Assembly (NCBI GenBank): GCA_035296085.1
Contig: DATHBP010000197.1
Location: 1 to 18,756, forward strand
DNA: 18,756 nt
Direction: 5' to 3'
Origin: DATHBP01 sp035296085
GTDB taxonomy: Bacteria; Actinomycetota; Actinomycetes; Propionibacteriales; Nocardioidaceae
The notes beneath the pieces were generated by a model, which did not search any database, had not been told where the DNA came from, and was given only the letters and a program-made list of their open reading frames with translations. The translations under genes were made by a program, and so were the position numbers. Below are positions 1-7,882 of this stretch, one piece after another. Numbering within the stretch: position 1 is the stretch's first letter; every line of letters starts with the position of its first letter.

Positions 1-1025
1 GCGGCATCGTTGAGCTGCAGCTTGTCGAGGGCGTCGCGGAGCACGGGGTAGTCGTCGCCGTTGATCGGGAACAGCCCGGCGTACACCATCGGGCGTGGGT
101 GCCGGTAGCCGCTGAGCGGGATCGTCGACCCGCGGACGGCAGAGGTGACGGTGTCACCGACCCGGGACTGGCGTACCTCCTTGACCCCTGTGATCAAGTA
201 GCCCACCTCGCCGACGCCGAGATGGGCCGCCTTGACCGGGTCGGGGGAGATGACGCCGACCTCGAGCATCTCGTGGACGGCCCGGGTCGACATCATCATG
301 ATCCGGTCACGAGCGGACAGCTGTCCGTCGACCACCCGCACGTAGGTGATGACACCGCGGTAGGTGTCGTAGATTGAGTCGAAGATCAGCGCTCTGGGCG
401 GTCCGTCGGCATCGCCGGTCGGCGGTGGAGTCGTGGCCACTACGGCGTCGAGCAGCTCGGCTACCCCTTGGCCGGTCTTCGCGGAGACCCGCAGGATGTC
501 TGCGGGGTCGCAGCCGAGCACTTGGGCGAGCTCGGCGGCGTACTTGTCCGGCTGAGCGCTCGGCAGGTCGATCTTGTTGAGCACCGGAATGATGTGCAGG
601 TCGCCCTCCATCGCGAGGTAGAGGTTTGCCAGTGTCTGCGCTTCGATTCCCTGCGCCGCGTCGACGAGCAGCACGGCTCCCTCACACGCTTCGAGGCTGC
701 GGCTGACTTCGTAGGTGAAGTCCACGTGCCCAGGCGTGTCGATGAGGTTCAAGACGTACGTCACCGGCGTGCCGTCGGCGCCGGTCACGGCCCAGGGCAG
801 CCGGACGGCCTGGCTCTTGATCGTGATCCCCCGCTCGCGCTCGATGTCCATCCGGTCGAGGTACTGCGCCCGCATGTCGCGCGCATCGACCACCCCGGTC
901 AGCTGCAACATCCGGTCGGCCAGCGTCGACTTCCCGTGGTCGATATGGGCGATGATGCAGAAGTTGCGTATCGCTGCGGGGTCGGTCCGCCCGGGCGGCG
1001 GGGCGGGCGACACTGGCCTGGACAC
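1..1025 (-). CDS. lepA: Elongation factor 4 (LepA), N-terminal part, truncated by window edge
   Basis: Ribosomal back-translocase GTPase that acts on stalled or mis-translocated ribosomes in the cytoplasm. Reading the minus strand gives about 341 residues. The G1 motif (IIAHIDHGKST) follows a short Pro-rich N-terminus, then come the switch/G2 region (ERERGITIKS), the G3 motif (DTPGHVDFTYEV), the G4 motif (NKIDLP) and the start of EF-Tu domain 2; the C-terminal half lies beyond position 1. Two in-frame GTG starts are possible, at 1025 and 1013. I prefer 1025 because a TACCGT hexamer sits 7 nt upstream (leaderless arrangement) and neither GTG has a Shine-Dalgarno sequence. It is divergent from the phosphotransferase gene at 1106. 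In actinobacteria lepA usually lies close to rpsT, so the intervening kinase-fold gene is the local peculiarity. Family call is certain; only the exact start is not. Confidence 0.96.
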   Translation of the reverse strand, partial: MSRPVSPAPPPGRTDPAAIRNFCIIAHIDHGKSTLADRMLQLTGVVDARDMRAQYLDRMDIERERGITIKSQAVRLPWAVTGADGTPVTYVLNLIDTPGHVDFTYEVSRSLEACEGAVLLVDAAQGIEAQTLANLYLAMEGDLHIIPVLNKIDLPSAQPDKYAAELAQVLGCDPADILRVSAKTGQGVAELLDAVVATTPPPTGDADGPPRALIFDSIYDTYRGVITYVRVVDGQLSARDRIMMMSTRAVHEMLEVGVISPDPVKAAHLGVGEVGYLITGVKEVRQSRVGDTVTSAVRGSTIPLSGYRHPRPMVYAGLFPINGDDYPVLRDALDKLQLNDA

Positions 1026-1032
1026 GCTCGCA

Positions 1033-1038
1033 ACGGTA
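1033..1038 (-). promoter_or_regulatory. Putative -10 element for lepA
   Basis: Minus-strand TACCGT ends 7 nt before the GTG at 1025. This is the spacing expected if transcription starts at the first base of the start codon, giving a leaderless mRNA. No convincing -35 hexamer is visible. The same hexamer and spacing occur before the methyltransferase gene at 12466. Confidence 0.4.
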
Positions 1039-1105
1039 ACGAAGTGCCAGCTGGGCTGCCGCAGGACGACAATGGCCGCTTGCGGACGTGTCAGGAGAGC
1101 AGCCG

Positions 1106-2047
1106 GTGAGCCGGGCTGCCGGTGTGCGAGTGGAGTACGCAGCGCTGCCGGGGCGGGTGCGTGCCTGGGTCGAGGCCGAGCTGCGGTCACAAGTCACCTC
1201 CGCGGTGACCCAGGCTGGCGGCTTCTCCCCGGGAGCAGCCGCCCGGTTGGTGACCGCCAGCGGCGGCCGCGCATTCGTCAAGGCGGTGGGTCCCGAGCTG
1301 AACCCCAAGACTCCGGAGCTCTTTCGGATGGAGCGGGTGGCTATGGAGTCGCTGCCCGCATCACCTCATGCGCCGAAGCTGCTGGCCGCCTACGACGACG
1401 GTGACTGGGTGGCCCTGCTGCTCGAGGACATCGAAGGTCGGCTGCCGGGACACCCGTGGACCAGCGAGGATGCGGATCTGGTCTTCGGCGCATTGGCCGA
1501 GCTCACCGCGGGGCTGCATCCCTCGCCCTGGCCGGCGGCGCCCCGCGCAGAGGTCACGATGGCGGGGTTCCTGACCCGCTGGCCGCTGGTGCGACGGTCC
1601 CCTCCGTTCGACCTCGACCCGTGGGCTGGACGCCATCTCGACGCGCTCGTCGGGCTGGGCGAGCGGGCGCTCCGCGCGATCCGAGGCGACACGTTGACGC
1701 ACTGGGACGTTCGATCGGACAACGTGCTGGTCACGCCCGAAAACCGGGTGGTCTTCGTCGACTGGGCGCACGCCTGCCTGTCCGCTCAATGGGTAGACCC
1801 CGTGATCGCGGCGTGTGACGTCCTCGACGACGCCGATGTCGACGCCGACGCCCTGTTGTCCCGGTTTCCCGCGGTACGCAGCGCGGACCCGGTCGACGTG
1901 ACCGCTCTCGTCGCTGCGGTCACCGGTGGCCTGGCGTGGTCGGCAGGCCAGCCGGGCCCGCCCGGCCTGCCCACCATCCGCCGCTGGCAGCGCGAGCAGG
2001 CTGCCATCCTGCTGGCATGGGTGCGGCGGCGGACGGGCTGGGCGTGA
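1106..2047 (+). CDS. Aminoglycoside/choline kinase-fold phosphotransferase family protein
   Basis: Protein of 313 residues with the small-molecule kinase fold (APH/choline kinase family), which transfers phosphate from ATP to an alcohol group. Visible signatures are a candidate ATP-binding Lys near residue 59 (RAFVKAV), the catalytic loop HWDVRSDN at 199-206 (family form HxDxxxxN; Asp201 is the predicted base) and the Mg-binding VDWAHA segment that follows. The GTG at 1106 is chosen because AGGAG (1093-1097) precedes it with 8-nt spacing; an in-frame GTG at 1088 has no ribosome binding site. It lies between divergent lepA and co-oriented rpsT. The substrate cannot be read from the sequence: actinobacteria carry many such paralogues with no resistance role, so I would not call it an antibiotic-resistance gene. 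Confidence 0.85.
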   Translation: MSRAAGVRVEYAALPGRVRAWVEAELRSQVTSAVTQAGGFSPGAAARLVTASGGRAFVKAVGPELNPKTPELFRMERVAMESLPASPHAPKLLAAYDDGDWVALLLEDIEGRLPGHPWTSEDADLVFGALAELTAGLHPSPWPAAPRAEVTMAGFLTRWPLVRRSPPFDLDPWAGRHLDALVGLGERALRAIRGDTLTHWDVRSDNVLVTPENRVVFVDWAHACLSAQWVDPVIAACDVLDDADVDADALLSRFPAVRSADPVDVTALVAAVTGGLAWSAGQPGPPGLPTIRRWQREQAAILLAWVRRRTGWA

Positions 2048-2056
2048 CGTCTGCGA

Positions 2057-2087
2057 TTGGGCTCCCGGCTCGGCGCGCTGGTAGCCT
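2057..2087 (+). promoter_or_regulatory. Possible rpsT promoter
   Basis: TTGGGC (2057-2062) and TAGCCT (2082-2087) are separated by 19 bp, immediately after the stop codon of the phosphotransferase gene. Transcription would start near 2094 and give an mRNA leader of about 60 nt before rpsT. The spacer is slightly long, so this is tentative. Confidence 0.35.
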
Positions 2088-2152
2088 TTCGACCCGTACG
2101 GCGCGGTCAGCGGCGTGCCCACCTCCCCGACCGACCGAACGAGGCCCGCGCT

Positions 2153-2413
2153 GTGGCGAACATCAAGTCCCAGATCAAGCGCAACCGGCAGAGCGAGGAA
2201 GCTCGGCTGCGCAACAAGTCGGTGAAGTCAGCGCTCAAGACGTCCATCCGGCGATTCCGGGAGGCGGTCGAGGCAGGAGAACCCGAGCGAGCCCAAGAGC
2301 TGGCCCGGGAGGCAAGCCGAAAGCTCGACAAGGCGGCCTCAGCGGGAGTCATCCACAAGAACCAGGCGGCCAATAAGAAGTCCGCGATCTCCTCGCAGGC
2401 GTCGGCTCTCTAG
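2153..2413 (+). CDS. rpsT: 30S ribosomal protein S20
   Basis: Protein of 86 residues, the normal size for bS20, which binds 16S rRNA early in 30S assembly. It begins MANIKSQIKRNRQSEEAR, is very Lys/Arg rich and ends in the typical HKNQAANKKSAISSQ segment. The start is the GTG at 2153, preceded by GAGG (2141-2144); longer in-frame readings from 2057 cover non-homologous upstream DNA. It is convergent with holA, whose stop lies about 40 bp downstream; holA next to rpsT is the usual actinobacterial neighbourhood. The short gap at 2414-2454 has only a weak hairpin and no clear intrinsic terminator. Confidence 0.97.
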   Translation: MANIKSQIKRNRQSEEARLRNKSVKSALKTSIRRFREAVEAGEPERAQELAREASRKLDKAASAGVIHKNQAANKKSAISSQASAL

Positions 2414-2454
2414 ATCCCGCTTCGTCCTGCTGGCCCCAGCGATGCGCGCGTGCC

Positions 2455-3468
2455 TTATGCCGGCCGCAACTCCGCTCGGTCTCTGCCGGCTCGCGCGGCA
2501 ACCACCGCCATGACGACACGTTCGAGCGTGTAGGCCGCGTTGTCGGCCCCGCCCTTCACATCCGCATCAGCTCGGGCCACCGCCCGGATGGCGGTGGCCA
2601 ACCCCTCCGGCGTCCAGCCGTTCGCCTGCGCCCGGATGGCCTTCAGCTTCCACGGCGGGACACCGACGTGGCGGGAGAGGTCGGCTTCGCGCAGACCACG
2701 CGGGGCGGCGGAGAAACGGGCCACCGCCCGCAGTCCAGACGCCAGCGCACTGGTCACCAGGACTGGCGGCACCGCGTTGTTGAGGGCCCAGCGCAGCTGC
2801 TCCAAGGACTGAGCTGTCTTGCCGTCGATGGCCGCATCGGCGATCGAGAACCCCTTGACCTCGGCCCGGCCCTCGAAGTATCGCGAGACCACTGTCGCGG
2901 TGACAGACTGGCCGGCGCAGTCTGCAACAAGCTGCTCGGCCGCGGCGACCAGGCTGCGCAGGTCGGTGCCCACGGCATCGACCAGGGCGCTCGCGGCATC
3001 TGGATCGATCTTTCCGCCGCCCTGGCGCACCTCCTCGGCGACGAAGTTCGGGAGCTGCCACATCTTCGGGGTCTCGCAGCGCACGTCTCGCACGGCGTCC
3101 AGCGGCCGCAACCGGTCGAGGAGGGCCTTGCCCTTCTGACCACCGGTGTGCAGAAGTACGAGAGCCACGTCATCAGCCGGGTTGGCCGCGAAGGACAGCA
3201 ACGCAGCCGACGCCTGGTCGGAGGCGTCCTGGAGGTCGCGGATGATGACCGTCCGCACCGACGCGAACAGCGAGGGACTGGTGAGCTCGGCGAGCTCGGC
3301 TGGCTCGAGAGCGCCAGCCCGGATCTCGGCAACGTCGGAGTCGGGGTCCAGCGCCTTGACGGCGCCGGCAACCCGGGAGACCGCCCGCTCGGCCAGCAGC
3401 TCCTCAGCCCCGGTCACCAAGGTCACCGAGCCGAGCACGTCGGTCGCGGTGGTCTCCGGCGCCGTCAT
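2455..3468 (-). CDS. holA: DNA polymerase III subunit delta (clamp-loader wrench)
   Basis: Delta subunit of the DNA polymerase III clamp loader, which opens the beta sliding clamp. The protein is about 337 residues, normal for the family. The N-terminal AAA+-like domain opens with VTLVTGAEELLAERAV; the middle and C-terminal regions carry HolA-like segments such as FVAEEVRQGGGKIDPDA and a helical collar domain ending ARAGRDRAELRPA. No P-loop is seen, as expected for delta. The start is uncertain: the ATG at 3468 gives the N-terminal length usual in the family, ATG 3480 is also possible, and GTG 3516 overlaps the comEC stop in a GTGA arrangement typical of translational coupling. It is the last gene of the comEA-comEC-holA run. 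Confidence 0.93.
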   Translation of the reverse strand: MTAPETTATDVLGSVTLVTGAEELLAERAVSRVAGAVKALDPDSDVAEIRAGALEPAELAELTSPSLFASVRTVIIRDLQDASDQASAALLSFAANPADDVALVLLHTGGQKGKALLDRLRPLDAVRDVRCETPKMWQLPNFVAEEVRQGGGKIDPDAASALVDAVGTDLRSLVAAAEQLVADCAGQSVTATVVSRYFEGRAEVKGFSIADAAIDGKTAQSLEQLRWALNNAVPPVLVTSALASGLRAVARFSAAPRGLREADLSRHVGVPPWKLKAIRAQANGWTPEGLATAIRAVARADADVKGGADNAAYTLERVVMAVVAARAGRDRAELRPA

Positions 3469-3512
3469 GGCGCTCAGCATGACAGCCCGCACCGACGCTG
3501 CGTTGGGCCAGT

Positions 3513-5825
3513 TCACCGTCGCGTCGACACCGCCACTGTGCCCGGGCTGACGACCACAGCAATGTCGCCACCGAGGTCGGTCCGCTCGATCCGGGCCGCG
3601 TCGTCATGGATCGTGCTCAACGTCTCGGGCGCAGGGTGGCCGTAGTCGTTGTCGGCTCCCACGGTGATTACGGCGAGCCGGGCGTCCACGGCGTCGAGGA
3701 ATGCCGGCTCCTGGAAGCGCGACCCATGGTGCGGGACCTTCACGACGTCGGCGCGCAGATCCACACCGGAGGCCAGCAGCGCGCGTTGCGCCGGTGGCTC
3801 CGCGTCGCCGGTGAGCAGCAGCCGTCCGCCGGGCACCTCAACCATTAGCACCAGGCTGGCGTTGTTCTCGGGTGAGCCCTCCTCCGTTACCGCCTGGTAG
3901 GCCGTTGAGCCGGGCGCTGGGACAGGCCCGATCACCGTCCAGGTGAGCGCGCGAACGCTCCGTCGCTCGCCGTAGGTGGCGCGGGTTAGAGGTACACCCG
4001 CCGACGAGGTCCACGCCCGGACGGCCGCGAGCTGCTCGGGCGGGGAGTCCAGCGGCCCGATCTGCACCTCCCCGACGCGTCGGCCGGACAGGACCCCAGG
4101 CAGGCCGGCCACATGGTCGGCGTGCAGGTGGGTGAGCACCACGAGCGGGACGACCGAGATGCCGAGCCGGTCGAGGCAGCGGTCCACCAGCCGAGGTTCC
4201 GGCCCGGCGTCGACCACGACCGCCCGGCCGCCGGCGACGGACAGCACCAAGGCGTCACCCTGACCGACGTCGCAGGCGACCAGCGTCCATCCCTTCGGCG
4301 GCCAGCCCAGCACGGTCGGCGGTCGGACGAGGACGACCACGAGAAGCGCCGTCGCCGCCAAGCACCACCACCGTCGCTCCAGCAGCCGGGGGGTCAGAGC
4401 TACCAACACCAGGCATACGGCGGTGAGTGCGACCAGCGACAGCGGGTTGGCCGCCCATGGCATGCTTGCGCCCGGCAGCGCGGCGCCGTGCTCTGCGATG
4501 GTGGCAATCCACCAGGCCGCGAGACCAGCCAACTGGCCGATTGCGGCCGCGATGGCGCCGCTCAGTGGTGCTACCAGGCAGGTCAGCAGACCGAGAACGG
4601 TCGCTGGCCCGACCGCAGGCGCCGCCGCCAGGTTGGCGAACACGGCGACCAAGCTCACCTGTCCGGAGATAGCCGCGATCACTGGGGCACACACGGCCTG
4701 CGCGGCCATGGGCACTGCGAGCGCCTCCGCAAGCCACTCAGGCAGCCACCCTGAGAGCGCGGCCCGCCAGCGAGGGGCGAGTACGACGATGCCGGCGGTG
4801 GCCAACGCGGACAGCAAGAAGCCGACCGATCGAGCCAGCCAGGGGTCGACGAGCACGAGGACGACCACCGCCACGCTCAGCGCGCGGACACCGCGCCGGC
4901 GCCCGCCCGGCCCGAGGGCGACCAAGGCGGCCACTCCCATAGCCGCTGCCCGCAGGACGCTCGGCTCCGGGCGGGCGAGGAGCACGAAGCCCACGATCCC
5001 GAGCGCCCCCACAACGCTCAACCCATGGGCACGGACTCCACACCAGCGCGCGACGAGCAGCAGAAAGCCCAGAACCAAGGTGAGGTTGGCCCCGCTCACG
5101 GCGAGCAGATGCGTGAGGCCAGCCGTTTGGAAGTTCTCGACCGCCTCCGCCGGCATGCCCGCGTCGTCACCGTCGACGAGTGCCGGCACCAGCGCGCGCT
5201 CGACCGGCGCCAGCCCGCGCACGGCCTCCCGCAGTCCGCGCCGCAGGGACTCCACTCCACGCTGGACGACATTGAGCCCCGACACCACAGTCACCGGACC
5301 ATGGGTCACGAGCACCCCGGCCAGGTCGTGTCCTTGCGCCGGCGCCAGCCGACCCTCGCCGACTAGTCGCTGGCCGGGCGCCACCCGCGCCCACGTTTCG
5401 TCGGCGATCACCAAGATCGGTGAGCGCACGCCCGTCGACGCGCCTCGGCCGGTCACCGCCTCCAGGCGGGCGCGGAACACCACGTACGTGCCGAACCGGC
5501 CCTGGCGCGCGACCGGGTCGGAGACGGCCACGAGCCGCGCATCGACCTCTGCACGCGCGTCGGCCAGCGCGGGCACGGGTCCGGCTGCGACCGCCGCGAC
5601 ACGCAGCACGGCGAGCAGCGCGGCAGCACCCGACACCACCAGCGCCAGCGCGACGCCCCACCGTCTGGTGCGGCAGATGGCGGCGCCCGCGAGGAGCAGC
5701 ACGGCGGCGACGGCCAGCCCGTGCGCGACGCCAATCCCCAGCGTGAAGGCGGTCGTCGACCAGGCAGCGACTGCCGGCAACGCCAGCCTCGTATCTGCTC
5801 TCGGCTCGGGTGACGACGCTGACAT
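3513..5825 (-). CDS. comEC: ComEC/Rec2 DNA-uptake channel with C-terminal metallo-beta-lactamase domain
   Basis: Inner-membrane channel through which single-stranded DNA enters the cytoplasm in natural transformation. The protein has 770 residues. It contains N-terminal hydrophobic helices with a soluble DUF4131-like part (about 20-180), then the competence domain (about 185-500) with the signature LLAVSGANLTLVLG near 240-254 and many transmembrane segments. A metallo-beta-lactamase domain (about 512-765) follows, with HLHADH at 566-571, TGD at 672-674 and PHHGS at 698-702, so its metal ligands look intact and nuclease activity is plausible. The ATG at 5825 lies 10 bp after the comEA stop; the 3' end overlaps an alternative holA start. 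The genes act in one pathway (comEA, comEC). Whether the cell is naturally competent cannot be seen, since most actinobacteria keep these genes without demonstrated transformation. Confidence 0.95.
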   Translation of the reverse strand: MSASSPEPRADTRLALPAVAAWSTTAFTLGIGVAHGLAVAAVLLLAGAAICRTRRWGVALALVVSGAAALLAVLRVAAVAAGPVPALADARAEVDARLVAVSDPVARQGRFGTYVVFRARLEAVTGRGASTGVRSPILVIADETWARVAPGQRLVGEGRLAPAQGHDLAGVLVTHGPVTVVSGLNVVQRGVESLRRGLREAVRGLAPVERALVPALVDGDDAGMPAEAVENFQTAGLTHLLAVSGANLTLVLGFLLLVARWCGVRAHGLSVVGALGIVGFVLLARPEPSVLRAAAMGVAALVALGPGGRRRGVRALSVAVVVLVLVDPWLARSVGFLLSALATAGIVVLAPRWRAALSGWLPEWLAEALAVPMAAQAVCAPVIAAISGQVSLVAVFANLAAAPAVGPATVLGLLTCLVAPLSGAIAAAIGQLAGLAAWWIATIAEHGAALPGASMPWAANPLSLVALTAVCLVLVALTPRLLERRWWCLAATALLVVVLVRPPTVLGWPPKGWTLVACDVGQGDALVLSVAGGRAVVVDAGPEPRLVDRCLDRLGISVVPLVVLTHLHADHVAGLPGVLSGRRVGEVQIGPLDSPPEQLAAVRAWTSSAGVPLTRATYGERRSVRALTWTVIGPVPAPGSTAYQAVTEEGSPENNASLVLMVEVPGGRLLLTGDAEPPAQRALLASGVDLRADVVKVPHHGSRFQEPAFLDAVDARLAVITVGADNDYGHPAPETLSTIHDDAARIERTDLGGDIAVVVSPGTVAVSTRR

Positions 5826-5835
5826 CGGCGCACGG

Positions 5836-6762
5836 TCACACCGTCACGAAGGCACGAATGTCGGCCAGAGTCGCGTCCCCGATGCCGGAGACCTCCAACA
5901 GCTCATCCACGCTGGTGAAGCGCCCGTTCTCGTCCCGCCACGCCAAGATGGCCAGAGCCGTCACCGGACCGATCCCCGGCAGCGACTCGAGGTCCGCCTG
6001 GGTCGCGGTGTTGAGGTTGACCAGCCCAGCGGGCGAGGTGGGAACGCCGAGCGGCGATCCGGCTGGTGGAGGGGGCGGTGCTATCGATGCGGCCCGGATG
6101 CCAACCAGCAGCTGCTCTCCGTCGACCAGCAGCCGGGCGAGGTTGAGCGCCGACAGCTTGACCCCTCGGCGTGCACCGCCCGCCTTCTCCAGTGCGTCGA
6201 CGACACGTGACCCCGCCGGGAGCTCGACGATCCCCGGTTGCCGAACCTTGCCCGCGACGTCGACCACCAACCGGGCGGCGGGGGCGCTCGCGGCTCCAGC
6301 CGGCGCGCTGCTCTGCGAGCTGCTGGGTGTCGCCTCGGCAGGAGCGAGGGAGCTGAACGGGCTCCCCGGCACAGCGATGTGCATCCGTGGTGCCGCAATC
6401 GGCTCCGGGCGGGCGCGTACGAACATCCACGCGCCCAGGGCGACGCACACCGCGGCTGCCAGCCCGACCAGCAGCAGATGCCCGGCAGTGACGCGCAGCG
6501 AGCCGCTTGCCGACCCGATCAGCTGGCGCGAGACCCGCTCCACGGGTGAGCTCGTGGAAACTGTGTCCCGGGCCGCGTGGCGGCCCGGAGATCGACTGGG
6601 TTGCGCGCCTCGGTCGGGTGCAACCGGTTCGACCGGGCGCGTGTCCGTGCCGGCAGGGTTGCCCTCCCCGCGGGACCGGGTCAACTGCTCGCCGAGCAGA
6701 GCCAGACGCCGACGAGCGACGTCCTCAAGCTCCGCGTCGACCCGCGGCTTCCACCAGAGCAT
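5836..6762 (-). CDS. comEA: ComEA-like membrane-anchored DNA-binding protein (SLBB + helix-hairpin-helix)
   Basis: DNA receptor that hands incoming double-stranded DNA to ComEC. Its 308 residues show a charged cytoplasmic N-terminus (1-90), one transmembrane helix (about 94-116), a Pro/Ser/Ala-rich extracellular linker, an SLBB domain (about 164-222, DVAGKVRQPGIVELPAG) and a C-terminal double helix-hairpin-helix domain (246-308) with GLVNLNTAT, LPGIGPVTA and VSGIGDATL. It is longer than Bacillus ComEA mainly because of the N-terminal extension, which is common in actinobacteria. The ATG at 6762 has no Shine-Dalgarno but a TAGCGT hexamer 6 nt upstream. It is the first gene of the comEA-comEC-holA run and 118 bp downstream of degV. 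Confidence 0.93.
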   Translation of the reverse strand: MLWWKPRVDAELEDVARRRLALLGEQLTRSRGEGNPAGTDTRPVEPVAPDRGAQPSRSPGRHAARDTVSTSSPVERVSRQLIGSASGSLRVTAGHLLLVGLAAAVCVALGAWMFVRARPEPIAAPRMHIAVPGSPFSSLAPAEATPSSSQSSAPAGAASAPAARLVVDVAGKVRQPGIVELPAGSRVVDALEKAGGARRGVKLSALNLARLLVDGEQLLVGIRAASIAPPPPPAGSPLGVPTSPAGLVNLNTATQADLESLPGIGPVTALAILAWRDENGRFTSVDELLEVSGIGDATLADIRAFVTV

Positions 6763-6768
6763 GCTGCG

Positions 6769-6774
6769 ACGCTA
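6769..6774 (-). promoter_or_regulatory. Putative -10 element for comEA operon
   Basis: Minus-strand TAGCGT ends 6 nt before the comEA ATG, with no ribosome binding site, consistent with a leaderless transcript. The same hexamer and spacing precede the gene at 16674. No good -35 is visible. Confidence 0.35.
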
Positions 6775-6880
6775 GAAGCGCGCTGACCCGCCCGGGCAGT
6801 GTGGCGCGCGCGCTGTGAATAACCCGCTGGCCAGGCCGCCCGGTGCATATCGGCGGGCTCGCCGGGTGTCGAGAAGGGGT

Positions 6881-7723
6881 CTAGCCCGGCGCCACGATCA
6901 CGGCAAGCATGCCGGGGCCGACGTGCGCTCCGACGACCGCGCTGACCTGGCTCACGTACATCGCGCGTAAGCCCGGGACCCGCTCTTGCAGGTGCTCGGC
7001 CAGTGCGTGAGCCCGGTCGAAGTTGGCCAGGTGATGCACGGCGATGTCGACCGGCTGGCCGGCCGCCCGGTTCACCGCGAGGTCCTCGAGGCGGCTCCTG
7101 GCTCGAGAGGCCGTCCGTACCTTCTCCAGCGGGACGATCCGGCCTTTCTCCACCTGCAGCAGTGGCTTGACCGCCAGAGCCGATCCCACCAGCGCGGCAG
7201 CAGCACCGATGCGCCCACCGCGCCGCAAGTACTCCATGGTGTCGACGTAGAACAGAGTCGTCATCTGGGTGACCCGCTGCCGCGCTGCGGCGGCCGCGGC
7301 CGGCGCGTCGCCACCGGCGGCGAGCACACGAAGCGCCGAGAGGACGGCGAAACCGGTGCCCATGCCCACCTGTCGGCTGTCGACCGCCTCCACCGGGACC
7401 GGCGCCTCCGCTGCGGCGAGCTGCGCCGACTCGAACGTGCCGGAGACGGCGGCGGAGAGGTGGATCGAGACAATCGCTTCCGCGCCGTCCTTGGCCGCGC
7501 GCTGGTAGGCATCGAGCAGCGTGTGCGGTGACGGGCGGGACGTGCTGACCGGCTGCCGCTTGCGCAACGCGGTGGCGACTGCGTCGGGTGTCGTGTCGCC
7601 CTCGTCGAAGGACTGGTCGCCGATGACGACCTGGAGCGGCACGACCAGAACGCCATGCCGGTCGACCAGCTCAGCCGGCAGCGACGCCGTCGAGTCGGTG
7701 ACGACGGCGACCCGGCTGCTCAT
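6881..7723 (-). CDS. DegV family fatty-acid-binding protein
   Basis: DegV/FakB-type protein that binds a single fatty acid in a deep pocket; in Firmicutes such proteins present fatty acids to the kinase FakA. Its 280 residues are the typical length. The N-terminal VAVVTDSTASLPAELV and the TSRPSPHTLLDAY segment are family hallmarks, as are SIHLSAAVSGTFESA and VDTMEYLRRGGRIG. The start is the ATG at 7723, where family homology begins; the reading frame stays open further upstream, but only through the repeat-containing intergenic region. TAGTGT lies 7 nt before the ATG and there is no Shine-Dalgarno. It lies between leuS and comEA, its normal actinobacterial position. No fakA (DAK-type kinase) gene lies in the window, so its partner here is unknown. 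Confidence 0.92.
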   Translation of the reverse strand: MSSRVAVVTDSTASLPAELVDRHGVLVVPLQVVIGDQSFDEGDTTPDAVATALRKRQPVSTSRPSPHTLLDAYQRAAKDGAEAIVSIHLSAAVSGTFESAQLAAAEAPVPVEAVDSRQVGMGTGFAVLSALRVLAAGGDAPAAAAAARQRVTQMTTLFYVDTMEYLRRGGRIGAAAALVGSALAVKPLLQVEKGRIVPLEKVRTASRARSRLEDLAVNRAAGQPVDIAVHHLANFDRAHALAEHLQERVPGLRAMYVSQVSAVVGAHVGPGMLAVIVAPG

Positions 7724-7730
7724 GGACGCG

Positions 7731-7736
7731 ACACTA
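7731..7736 (-). promoter_or_regulatory. Putative -10 element for degV
   Basis: Minus-strand TAGTGT is followed by 7 nt and then the degV ATG, compatible with leaderless transcription. The first copy of the 17-bp repeat (7756-7772) lies just upstream and overlaps the place where a -35 element would be. Confidence 0.35.
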
Positions 7737-7753
7737 TCCCCGTAGCCCAGCCA

Positions 7754-7841
7754 CCGAGTGGCGCGAGGTGGCCGAACTGCGCGGGTGAAACCAGCCACTT
7801 CGCGCCACTCGGGAGTCGACGCCAGCCACTTCGCGCCACTC
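7754..7841. repeat. Three copies of a 17-bp repeat between leuS and degV
   Basis: The unit GCCACTTCGCGCCACTC occurs exactly at 7794-7810 and 7825-7841, each preceded by CCA and 31 bp apart. It occurs once inverted with one change at 7756-7772. The inverted copy and the first direct copy form 19-nt arms (7754-7772 and 7794-7812) around a 21-nt loop; the single mismatch becomes a G-U wobble in plus-strand RNA. It sits downstream of the leuS stop and upstream of degV, so it may end leuS transcription, but there is no U-tract. A dispersed chromosomal repeat family is an alternative. Confidence 0.85.
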
Positions 7842-7882
7842 AACGTCGGCAGCATGCCCAGCGCGAGCAGCCAGGCAATCGC

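Noticed and set aside
682..1308. 208-residue minus-strand frame overlapping lepA
   Set aside because: It is lepA read one frame off (garbled G-domain motifs); the true frame gives a perfect LepA sequence.
1106..2047. Antibiotic-resistance genes (phosphotransferase at 1106 and nucleotidyltransferase at 14817)
   Set aside because: Fold-level signatures only; no mobile element nearby and neither sequence can be matched by eye to a characterised resistance enzyme.
2414..2454. Possible terminator between convergent rpsT and holA
   Set aside because: Only a 4-5 bp stem (GCTGG/CCAGC) with no U-tract on either strand; too weak to call.
2668..3645. 325-residue plus-strand frame opposite holA
   Set aside because: Antisense shadow of holA and the end of comEC; no family resemblance.
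4423..6210. 595-residue open frame on the plus strand opposite comEC/comEA
   Set aside because: It is fully antisense to two well-supported genes. The translation is a low-complexity Thr/Ser/Ala/Arg sequence typical of the complement of high-GC codons, with no recognisable domain.
6763..6880. Terminator between degV and comEA
   Set aside because: Only short imperfect GC pairings and no U-tract; read-through into comEA is possible.
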